Shown: in pieces, positions 1-6,123 of the stretch
Layout: each line of letters starts with the position of its first letter
Numbering within the stretch: the stretch's first letter is position 1
Origin: DAIDKA01 sp035506335
Lineage (GTDB): Bacteria; Pseudomonadota; Gammaproteobacteria; Steroidobacterales; Steroidobacteraceae
Assembly (NCBI GenBank): GCA_035506335.1
Contig: DATJPN010000093.1
Location: 1-26,533, forward strand
Direction: 5' to 3'
DNA length: 26,533 nt
Position numbers and translations under genes: made by a program
The notes under the pieces: generated by a model
The model's database searches: none
What the model was told of the DNA's origin: nothing
What the model saw: the letters and a program-made list of their open reading frames with translations, nothing else

Positions 1-422
1 CCCACCACGGATTCGACGTGGATCAGCCCGGAAAGGATTCGTACGAACACCGACGGGCCGGCGCGCGCGAAGTGATCGTTTCATCCTCGCGGCGCTGGGT
101 GCTGATGCACGAACTCGGCGATGATCCGGAGCCGACCCTCGCGCAACTCCTGCGGCGGGTGTCGCCCTGCGACCTCGTGCTGGTGGAGGGCTTCAAATCC
201 GAGCGTCATCGGAAGCTCGAGGTCCTGCGTACCGCCACCGGCAAGAGCCCGCTGTATCCGCAGGACCCGGATATCGTGGCCGTCGCGAGTGACCGCGCGC
301 TGCCCGGGTCCGCCATCCCGTTCGTCGATCTCGACGACATCGAAGCCGTCGGCGAGCTGGTCATGCGTCGGGCCGAAGCGCTCGATTCACTGCTGGAACG
401 ACTCGAGGCGCCTTCGCCCTAG
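1..422 (+). CDS. mobB: MobB, molybdopterin-guanine dinucleotide biosynthesis adaptor (5'-truncated by window edge)
   Basis: C-terminal 139 residues or so of a MobB-type P-loop GTPase; the reading frame is already open at base 3 and runs to a TAG at 420-422. The visible start, HHGFDVDQPGKDSY followed by RRAGA, is the typical MobB stretch just after the Walker A loop, and VEGFK (about base 186) is the family's conserved strand and turn. The P-loop itself lies off the left edge. MobB assists MobA in attaching GMP to molybdopterin, giving the bis-MGD cofactor needed by enzymes such as the formate dehydrogenase encoded further right in this window. It converges on the response regulator gene with only 7 bases between the stop codons. 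The GTG at base 18 is internal to the domain and should not be taken as the true start. Confidence 0.9.
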   Translation, partial: HHGFDVDQPGKDSYEHRRAGAREVIVSSSRRWVLMHELGDDPEPTLAQLLRRVSPCDLVLVEGFKSERHRKLEVLRTATGKSPLYPQDPDIVAVASDRALPGSAIPFVDLDDIEAVGELVMRRAEALDSLLERLEAPSP

Positions 423-429
423 GTGCTTC

Positions 430-1068
430 TCAGACGCGTATCAAGCCGTTCTGCACGGCGATCAGCGTCAGTTCCGCCTGGTTGCCCGCCGCGAGTTTCT
501 GCTTGATGTTGTACAGATGAGTGCCCACGGTGCTCGGGCTCAGATGCAGGATCTCGGCGATGCGGTTGACCGATACGCCGTGCGCGAGCTGCACGAACAC
601 CTGGAACTCGCGCTCCGAGAGCTGCTCGATCGGGCTCTGGCTGTTCGACAGATCGGCCGCCGCCATGTGCCGGGCGATGGCGGCATCGATGTACATGCCA
701 CCGGCGGCGACGATGCGGATGGCCTCGATCAGCGTCTCCGGGGCCGTGCGCTTGGAGAGATAGCCGAGCGCGCCGGCCTTGAGCGCCCGCTTCGGATGGC
801 TCATGTCTTCATGGGCGGACAGGGCGAGTATGCGCGCCTGCTCGTCGCGGGCCATGATGCGCTTGATGGCCTCGATCCCCCCGGCGCCCGCCATCGCGAG
901 GTCCATGACGACGATGTCGGGATCGGCCTCGTCATAGAGGCTGACCGCCTCTTCACCGGAGTCGGCTTCGGCCACCACCTGCAGGTCCTCGGCCGCCTGC
1001 AGCAACAGCCGGAATCCGACGCGTACCACGGCGTGGTCATCGACCAGCATGACGCTCGTGCGGCTCAT
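430..1068 (-). CDS. moxX: NarL/FixJ-type response regulator, MoxX-like
   Basis: 212-aa two-domain response regulator. The receiver domain (about 1-120) shows the acidic pair D10/D11, phospho-acceptor D56 in VVMDLAMAG, S84 and K106. A LuxR-type helix-turn-helix follows at about 145-205 (LSEREFQVF ... SPSTVGTHLYNIKQKL). Its ATG overlaps the stop of the upstream kinase gene by 4 bases, so the two are co-translated and form a cognate pair. The kinase's short periplasmic sensor resembles MoxY, and pqqC is the next divergent gene, so I infer a MoxX-like role in controlling methanol/alcohol or PQQ genes. The symbol rests on this context; from sequence alone it could be another UvrY/GacA-like regulator. 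Confidence 0.85.
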   Translation of the reverse strand: MSRTSVMLVDDHAVVRVGFRLLLQAAEDLQVVAEADSGEEAVSLYDEADPDIVVMDLAMAGAGGIEAIKRIMARDEQARILALSAHEDMSHPKRALKAGALGYLSKRTAPETLIEAIRIVAAGGMYIDAAIARHMAAADLSNSQSPIEQLSEREFQVFVQLAHGVSVNRIAEILHLSPSTVGTHLYNIKQKLAAGNQAELTLIAVQNGLIRV

Positions 1069-2414
1069 GGCTGCGCATTCATCGGCAATCGGGCCACGAC
1101 TTCGGTTCCTTCTCCGGGCTGCGAATTCAGCTGCAGACTGCCTCCCGAGACGACGGCCCGTTCGCGCATGCCGCGCACGCCATAGCGTCCGGCCTGCTCC
1201 CAGCCGGGGTGCAGGCCGATCCCGTCGTCGACGACACGGACGATGAGCTCGTTCCCGTCGGTGCCGATGGACACCCTGACATGGCCCGCCGCCGCATGAC
1301 GCATCGCATTGAGGAGTGCTTCCTGGAGAATACGGTAGGCGCAGATCGACTGTGCGGGGCCCAGGTCGGGCAACGGCTCGGCCACCTGCAGCATGATCGC
1401 GACGCCCGTGTGGCGCGTGCGCCAGGCGGCAACCAGGTCGCCGACGGCGTCCGCCAGTCCGAAGGAGTCCAGCGCAAACGGCCGCAGCCGTGGAATCATT
1501 TCATGCACGGCATCGTACATGCGCCCGGCCGTGTCGACCACCAGCCGCGCCGCCTCGGCGATCCGCTCCTCGCCGGGCGCGGCCTGCTGCTGGATGATCA
1601 GGCCGAAGCTGCGGATCGCGGTGATCGACTGCCCCAGTTCGTCATGCAGCTCACGGGCGATCGTGCGGCGTTCCTCCTCGATGTGGCTCTGGATCATCTG
1701 CGTGAGTTCGCGGTTTTCCCGCAGGCGGTCACGCGCCTCGTCCGCGGCGCGCCGGGCCGCGACGCTCTCCGCGACGGCCTGGGCGGTGCGGTTGAAGGTC
1801 GCGCTCATCAGGCGGCCTTCACGGCCCCTCAAGGGCGGCAGCCGCGCCTCGTAATCCCCCGCCTCCATGCGCTTCAATCCCTCGACCACGATCCGCAACG
1901 GCCGCAGGATCCGCCCCGCAAACCAGAACACGGCCAGGTTGATGATCGCGAGCGCGGTCGCTCCGATCCACAGCAACCTCATCAGACTGTCCCAGCCGTC
2001 CAGAATGGCGCGCGACGCGTTCGCCCTGATGACGAGCCGCCCGCCATCGATGCTGATTTCAGCAGGCTTCACGACCGGAGCCACCAGCGACGCATACCAC
2101 GCGGGGGCGTTGCGGCCGGGCTTGTAGGGAGACACCGGCGATGAATAGATGAGGCGGCCGGCCCGGTCGTACAGCAGCACATCGTTGGCGCGGACGCGGC
2201 CGAGCTGATCGAGGAACTTGAGCATGCCGGGAACACCCGACTGCTCGTAGGCGCCGGAGACGGCGGTCAGCAGCTGGATCGCGACCCGGTTCGCGCCTTC
2301 GACTTCCTCCTGGACGCTGCTGCGGGTGTCCTCCACCTTCTGATACATCGCCGTACCGATGAACAGGGTCATCATCACGGCGATGATCAGGTTGATCTGG
2401 AGCCGCAGGCTCAT
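1065..2414 (-). CDS. moxY: Membrane sensor histidine kinase, MoxY/NarX type (HisKA_3)
   Basis: 449-aa sensor kinase. The N-terminus MSLRLQINLIIAVMM begins a membrane segment (about 7-27), followed by a periplasmic region (28-144) of the LapD/MoxY N-terminal type, a second membrane segment (about 145-168), a HAMP domain beginning RILRPLRIVVEGL (about 168-220), a coiled linker, then HisKA_3 with phospho-acceptor H257 in ARELHDELGQS. The ATPase domain has the N-box N369 (LLNAMRHA), the G1 motif VVDDGIGL (396-401) and a G2-like RYGVRGMRERA. A GGAG six bases before the ATG supports this start. It transfers phosphate to the response regulator whose start overlaps its stop. The family regulates methanol oxidation genes in Paracoccus; here the signal is unknown. 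Confidence 0.88.
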   Translation of the reverse strand: MSLRLQINLIIAVMMTLFIGTAMYQKVEDTRSSVQEEVEGANRVAIQLLTAVSGAYEQSGVPGMLKFLDQLGRVRANDVLLYDRAGRLIYSSPVSPYKPGRNAPAWYASLVAPVVKPAEISIDGGRLVIRANASRAILDGWDSLMRLLWIGATALAIINLAVFWFAGRILRPLRIVVEGLKRMEAGDYEARLPPLRGREGRLMSATFNRTAQAVAESVAARRAADEARDRLRENRELTQMIQSHIEEERRTIARELHDELGQSITAIRSFGLIIQQQAAPGEERIAEAARLVVDTAGRMYDAVHEMIPRLRPFALDSFGLADAVGDLVAAWRTRHTGVAIMLQVAEPLPDLGPAQSICAYRILQEALLNAMRHAAAGHVRVSIGTDGNELIVRVVDDGIGLHPGWEQAGRYGVRGMRERAVVSGGSLQLNSQPGEGTEVVARLPMNAQP

Positions 2415-2478
2415 GGCAGCTCCGATTTGACAAAGTCGGGCTGCGAACCCCCGATGGCGCCACGCTCAGGGCCCAGAA

Positions 2479-2507
2479 TCATGAAAATCATGAGTCGCTG
2501 TTCATGA
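2479..2507. promoter_or_regulatory. Three TCATGA palindromes between the kinase gene and pqqC
   Basis: The 132-base gap between the divergent kinase gene and pqqC holds TCATGA at 2479-2484, 2488-2493 and 2502-2507; the last is part of the 8-base palindrome TTCATGAA (2501-2508). The first two sit in a near-direct repeat (AATCATGA, AAATCATGA). Clustered half-sites between a two-component operon and a divergent gene are the expected place for the response regulator to bind. The role is inferred. A perfect TTGACA lies at 2427-2432 on the plus strand, but I find no convincing -10 hexamer 16-18 bases after it. Confidence 0.4.
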
Positions 2508-2546
2508 ATGCTTGGCGCCCCGTGCCGCCCGGATAGAAACCGCCCC

Positions 2547-3260
2547 GTGATTGCAGTCAAACCAGACTCGGTTCCGCTGGATGCCGCGGAGTTCGAGCGA
2601 CAGTTGCGGGCCACCGGGCACGCCTATCATATCTACCATCCGGTCAATGTCCTGCTGAACTCGGGCCGCGCGTCGGCGAAGCAGATCCGCGGCTGGGTCG
2701 CCAATCGTTTCTATTATCAGGTGAATATACCCGTCAAGGACGCCGCGATTCTGGCCAACTGCACCGACCGGAGCGTGCGCCGCGAATGGGTCCTGCGGAT
2801 CCTGGACCAGGACGGCTACGGCGAGGATCCGGGCGCGCTGGAATCCTGGGTACACCTCGGGGACGCCGTGGGCCTGCCGGCCGCACAGCTATGGTCCATG
2901 GAGCATGTGCTGCCCAGCGTGCGGTTTGCGGTCGACAGCTACGTCAACTTCGCGCGGCGGCAGCCCTGGCAGGAGGCCGTGTGCGCGTCGCTGACGGAAC
3001 TGTTCGCCCCGACCGACCGCGAGCGGGTGGCCACGTGGCCCGCCCATTACACCTGGATCGACGCCGCGGGCCTCGAGCGCTTCCGCAGCCGCCCTTCAAC
3101 GGCCGCGCGCGATCTGCAGCACTGCCTGGGCATCACCCTCGAACATTTCCGCACCCGCGAAGCGCAGACCCGCGCCCTGCAGATACTGCGGTTCAAGATG
3201 GACCTGCTGTGGTCGATCCTCGATGCCCTGCAACTGCGGTACGGGCTCGAGGGCGAATGA
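2547..3260 (+). CDS. pqqC: PqqC, pyrroloquinoline-quinone synthase
   Basis: 237 aa from the GTG at 2547, the usual PqqC length; an in-frame ATG at 2508 would add 13 atypical residues (MLGAPCRPDRNRP). Neither has a strong ribosome-binding site, so the start is uncertain. PqqC is a cofactorless oxidase that performs the last ring closure and eight-electron oxidation giving PQQ. Hallmarks are GWVANRFYYQVNIPVKDAAI (49-68), the EWVLRILDQDG stretch, RFAVDSYVNFARR (126-138), the helix with SLTELFAP, HYTWIDAAGLERFR, and the C-terminal helix LQILRFKMDLLWSILDAL. It stands alone: no pqqA, B, D or E lies nearby. It follows divergently from the MoxYX-like pair and precedes a Rieske oxygenase by 39 bases. 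Confidence 0.92.
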   Translation: MIAVKPDSVPLDAAEFERQLRATGHAYHIYHPVNVLLNSGRASAKQIRGWVANRFYYQVNIPVKDAAILANCTDRSVRREWVLRILDQDGYGEDPGALESWVHLGDAVGLPAAQLWSMEHVLPSVRFAVDSYVNFARRQPWQEAVCASLTELFAPTDRERVATWPAHYTWIDAAGLERFRSRPSTAARDLQHCLGITLEHFRTREAQTRALQILRFKMDLLWSILDALQLRYGLEGE

Positions 3261-3284
3261 GCGCAGGGTGCGGATGGACCTGCC

Positions 3285-3290
3285 TATAAT
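3285..3290 (+). promoter_or_regulatory. Consensus -10 hexamer just before the Rieske oxygenase start
   Basis: A perfect TATAAT lies in the 39-base gap after pqqC, ending 9 bases before the ATG at 3300. If used, transcription would begin at or within a few bases of the ATG and give a leaderless or near-leaderless message. No recognisable -35 element sits 16-18 bases upstream, so the match may be chance. Confidence 0.3.
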
Positions 3291-3299
3291 CCGCAGGTC

Positions 3300-4283
3300 A
3301 TGCGTGTCGCTGAAAATCACTGGTACCCCCTGCTCGAGAGTCGCGAAGTCGGACGCAGACCCCTCGGCGCGGAGCGTCTGGGTCGCCGCTTCGTCTTCTG
3401 GCGCAGCAGCGATGGGCAGTTGCATGCCCAGCAGGATCGGTGCCCGCACCTGGGCGCCGCGCTCAGTGCCGGCACCATCCAGGACGACGCCCTGGTGTGT
3501 CCTTTTCACGGCTTTCGGTACGACGGCAGTGGCAAATGCCGGCATATTCCGGCCATCGGCCGCGACGGCAGGATACCGGAGGGTTTCGCAGTGCCGACCT
3601 TCCCGGTCCGGGAAGCCCATGGCTTCGTGTGGCTGTGGTGGGGCGATCCGGGCAAGGCGACCGAAGCGCTGCCCTTCTTCCCGCAGCTGCAGAGCGGCTG
3701 GCGCCACTACACCATGATCGCGGACTGGCCCGTTCACTTCACGCGGGCCGTCGAGAATCAGCTGGATGTCGCACATCTGGCATTCGTTCACCGCACCACC
3801 ATCGGCGCAGGGGGACGCAGCCGCGTGGATGGTCCCTACGTCGAGGCCGATCGCCAGCGCATCCGCGTCTGGGTGACCAACCGACGCGACGATGGTCGCG
3901 AGGAGCGCACCCCGTCGGAACTCGCGGCCGCCGCCGCGGCGGCCGAGCCGAGTCTGGATTTTCTGTTCCCCGGGATCTGGCTGCTGAACATCGGACCCAG
4001 GCTCAAGAATTTCATTGCCTTCGTGCCCATCAATGAAACGAGCACCCGCTACTACCTGCGCAGCTACCGGCCTGGCGGCAACGCCCTGCTGCACCGGCCA
4101 TTCGACTGGCTGATGTCCTGGGCCAACCGCTTCATCCTGAACCAGGATCGACGCGTCGTGATCACCCAGACGCCACCCGACAGCGCCGATGCGCGCGACG
4201 ACCGGCTGCTGGGCATGGACCGCGCCATCATCCAGTTTCGACGCCTGTATGCGCAGCTTCTTGAGCCGCGAAACGCCCCCTAG
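3300..4283 (+). CDS. Rieske non-heme iron oxygenase (aromatic ring-hydroxylating / O-demethylase type)
   Basis: 327-aa oxygenase component. The N-terminal Rieske [2Fe-2S] domain uses C48-x-H50 (RCPHLGAAL) and C67-x2-H70 (VCPFHGFRY). The catalytic domain carries the mononuclear iron motif D156-x2-H159-x4-H164 in NQLDVAHLAFVH; D283 in NQDRRVV is a plausible third ligand. The size and spacing match the short alpha-subunit type related to vanillate O-demethylase and pheophorbide oxygenase rather than the larger dioxygenases with a beta subunit. No reductase or ferredoxin gene is adjacent, so electrons must come from elsewhere. The substrate cannot be told from sequence. The gene follows pqqC closely and its stop overlaps the convergent RcnB-family gene by 4 bases. 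The TATAAT at 3285 may give it its own promoter. Confidence 0.85.
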   Translation: MRVAENHWYPLLESREVGRRPLGAERLGRRFVFWRSSDGQLHAQQDRCPHLGAALSAGTIQDDALVCPFHGFRYDGSGKCRHIPAIGRDGRIPEGFAVPTFPVREAHGFVWLWWGDPGKATEALPFFPQLQSGWRHYTMIADWPVHFTRAVENQLDVAHLAFVHRTTIGAGGRSRVDGPYVEADRQRIRVWVTNRRDDGREERTPSELAAAAAAAEPSLDFLFPGIWLLNIGPRLKNFIAFVPINETSTRYYLRSYRPGGNALLHRPFDWLMSWANRFILNQDRRVVITQTPPDSADARDDRLLGMDRAIIQFRRLYAQLLEPRNAP

Positions 4284-4750
4284 CCGAAGACTCCGTACTC
4301 GACCTGCAGGATCTCTCCCGTGTCGATATTCACCAGCAACGCGTCAGCCCCGTCGCGCACCCATTCATACCCGGCCGGCGGCACCTCCAGGGCGAACAGC
4401 CAGTAGTCGGCGATCAGATACTCGGCCGTCCAGTAGGCGCGTGGCAGGATCTCCCCGTACACCCAGGTATGGGGAACCCAGCCGACCGGCCGGTGATAGG
4501 GCCCGATGTGGTAGCTGCGGGCGGCCCGGAAGTTGTGCTGATAGGCCCCGTGATCGACCGTCGCCGGCCGGGTGTTCCATCCCTTCGGCGGCGCGACGCG
4601 GTGATACCCGGTCGGACCCCGGTGCGGCTCGCCCCGCGGGGCGCCGCGCTCGGGCGGATCGTGAGCATGACCCTGCTCGGCTGCCAGCGCGGCTCCCCCC
4701 GACAGCAGCACACACAGCAATGAGGTTCCCAGCAACTTTGCCTTGCGCAT
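4280..4750 (-). CDS. RcnB-family secreted protein
   Basis: 156 aa with a clear signal peptide (MRKAKLLGTSLLCVLLSGGAALA, cleavage near residue 23). The mature part starts with a His/Pro/Gly/Arg-rich low-complexity stretch, then Tyr/Trp-rich segments, ending in the RcnB-type signature YEWVRDGADALLVNIDTGEI plus LQVEYGVFG. In E. coli the periplasmic RcnB modulates nickel/cobalt export; most relatives are uncharacterised, so a role in metal handling is possible only. An AGGAGGG-like ribosome-binding site lies just upstream of the ATG. It is a single gene: its stop overlaps the convergent oxygenase gene, and 124 bases separate it from the alcohol dehydrogenase gene upstream. That gap holds an AT-rich stretch (about 4811-4840) that is a reasonable place for its promoter, but I could not pick clear hexamers. 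Confidence 0.75.
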   Translation of the reverse strand: MRKAKLLGTSLLCVLLSGGAALAAEQGHAHDPPERGAPRGEPHRGPTGYHRVAPPKGWNTRPATVDHGAYQHNFRAARSYHIGPYHRPVGWVPHTWVYGEILPRAYWTAEYLIADYWLFALEVPPAGYEWVRDGADALLVNIDTGEILQVEYGVFG

Positions 4751-4874
4751 GACCAGCCCTCCTCCACGTCCGTGAAGCGAATGCTAGCAGGCGTCTTCGC
4801 GGCCGCTCATGAGCAAACGTTAATTTCGAAATGATTTGCAACCTGGCGCATGCCCGTTGCCGCAACGCCCGGGC

Positions 4875-5858
4875 TCAGGGCAACAGGACGGCCGCGCCTT
4901 CGAAACGTCCCGCCCGCAGGTCCGCGAGGGCCTCGTTCGCCCGCTGCAGCGGATAACCGTGGGTCTTCGTCACGATGTTCATCCGTGGAACACGCCCGAG
5001 GAATTCCAGTCCGTCCTGCCGGGTCAGGTTCGCCACCGACACCAGCTGTCGTTCCTCCCACAGCAGACCGTACGCGAAGCGCGGTATGTCACTCATGTGG
5101 ATGCCCGCGCACACCACGCGGCCACCCTTGCGCACCGCCTTCAGCGCCAGCGGCACGAGCTCACCGGCCGGGGCAAAGATGATGGCCGCATCCAGGGGCT
5201 GCGGCGGCATCTCGTCGGATCCGCCGGCCCACTTCACGCCCAGGGTGCGGGCAAAGTCCTGCGTGGCCGTGTCGCCGGGCCTGGTGAAGGCGTAGACCGA
5301 CCGGCTCTGCTGGGTCGCGACCTGGGCGAGGATGTGCGCCGCCGCGCCGAAGCCGTACAGGCCCAGATGCCGGGCCTCACCGGCCATCGACAGCGCGCGC
5401 CAGCCGATCAGGCCCGCGCAGAGCAGCGGGGCGAGCGACTCATCGCTGCCGTGTTCGCCGAGCGAAAAGGCGAACCGCGCGTCGGCGATGGTCGCCGTCG
5501 CGTAGCCGCCATCGCGGGTGTAGCCGGTGAACAGCGGCCGGTCGCACAGGTTCTCGCGCTGCATCGTGCAGTACGGACACACCCCGCAGGTATGCCCGAG
5601 CCAGGGGATGCCCACGCGCTCTCCGAGCCGCAGCCCCTGCACGCCCGGGCCGATGGCATCGATGCGGCCCACGATTTCGTGGCCGGGAATGACGGGCAGC
5701 AGCGGGTGCGGCAACTCACCGTCCACGACGTGCAGATCGGTCCGGCAGACCCCGCAGGCGCCGACCCGGACCCGAATCTCGCCGGGACCTGGCTGCCGGT
5801 CCGGCAGCTCGGTCCATTCGAGCGGGCGGTGCAGCTGCTTCAGCACCATCGCGCGCAT
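4875..5858 (-). CDS. Zinc-dependent alcohol dehydrogenase (MDR family, AdhA-like)
   Basis: 327-aa medium-chain dehydrogenase. Catalytic zinc ligands are C38 (GACGVCRTDLH), H60-E61 (IPGHEIVG) and probably C147. The structural zinc is held by C91, C94, C97 and C105 (TCGVCPYC ... NLC). The NAD(P)-binding Rossmann turn is GLYGFGAAAH (166-175). It closely resembles the zinc-binding alcohol dehydrogenases that oxidise short primary alcohols or reduce aldehydes. A GGGAGAGG ribosome-binding site precedes the ATG. It starts 25 bases after the fdsD stop on the same strand, so it is probably the last gene of the formate dehydrogenase operon. A link between alcohol or aldehyde and formate oxidation fits, but the substrate is unproven. 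The final Rossmann glycine is replaced by alanine (GFGAAA), which may affect cofactor choice. Confidence 0.88.
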   Translation of the reverse strand: MRAMVLKQLHRPLEWTELPDRQPGPGEIRVRVGACGVCRTDLHVVDGELPHPLLPVIPGHEIVGRIDAIGPGVQGLRLGERVGIPWLGHTCGVCPYCTMQRENLCDRPLFTGYTRDGGYATATIADARFAFSLGEHGSDESLAPLLCAGLIGWRALSMAGEARHLGLYGFGAAAHILAQVATQQSRSVYAFTRPGDTATQDFARTLGVKWAGGSDEMPPQPLDAAIIFAPAGELVPLALKAVRKGGRVVCAGIHMSDIPRFAYGLLWEERQLVSVANLTRQDGLEFLGRVPRMNIVTKTHGYPLQRANEALADLRAGRFEGAAVLLP

Positions 5859-5883
5859 GCGCCTCTCCCGTGTGAGCGCTTAG

Positions 5884-6114
5884 CTATCCCGATTTTGCCG
5901 CCAGACGCCGCAGCGCCTCTCTGGGGAGCTCATCGAGACCGGCCTCACCGTGGGCCGCGAGCTTGCGCCGCATGCTCTTCGTCCAGAAGCTTTCGATGTG
6001 CTTCGCGATGCCGGCTATCGCCTCCTCGCGCACCGGTTCGGCGCGAAAGAAATTGCCGATGTCGTTGGCCATCTGCACCAGGTGCTCCGCGGTGCCGTGC
6101 GCTTCCTCACTCAT
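5884..6114 (-). CDS. fdsD: FdsD, formate dehydrogenase delta subunit
   Basis: 76-aa soluble protein matching the FdsD family: MANDIGNFFRAEPVREEAI, a mid-region KHIESFWTKSMRRKLAAH, and the C-terminal LPREALRRLA. FdsD is found next to fdsA in NAD-dependent molybdenum formate dehydrogenases and is needed for full activity in Cupriavidus and Rhodobacter, probably in assembly of the holoenzyme. It starts 9 bases after the fdsA stop. Normally fdsC, encoding a sulfurtransferase-type chaperone, lies between fdsA and fdsD; here it does not. Confidence 0.88.
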   Translation of the reverse strand: MSEEAHGTAEHLVQMANDIGNFFRAEPVREEAIAGIAKHIESFWTKSMRRKLAAHGEAGLDELPREALRRLAAKSG

Positions 6115-6123
6115 CCTCAGGAC

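Noticed and set aside
2427..2432. Perfect TTGACA as the -35 of pqqC
   Set aside because: The expected -10 position 16-18 bases on holds only C/G-rich sequence, so a complete promoter is not supported.
4855..4867. Hairpin CGTTG-CCG-CAACG downstream of the alcohol dehydrogenase gene as terminator
   Set aside because: The stem is only 5 bp and no T-run follows on the minus strand; too weak to call.
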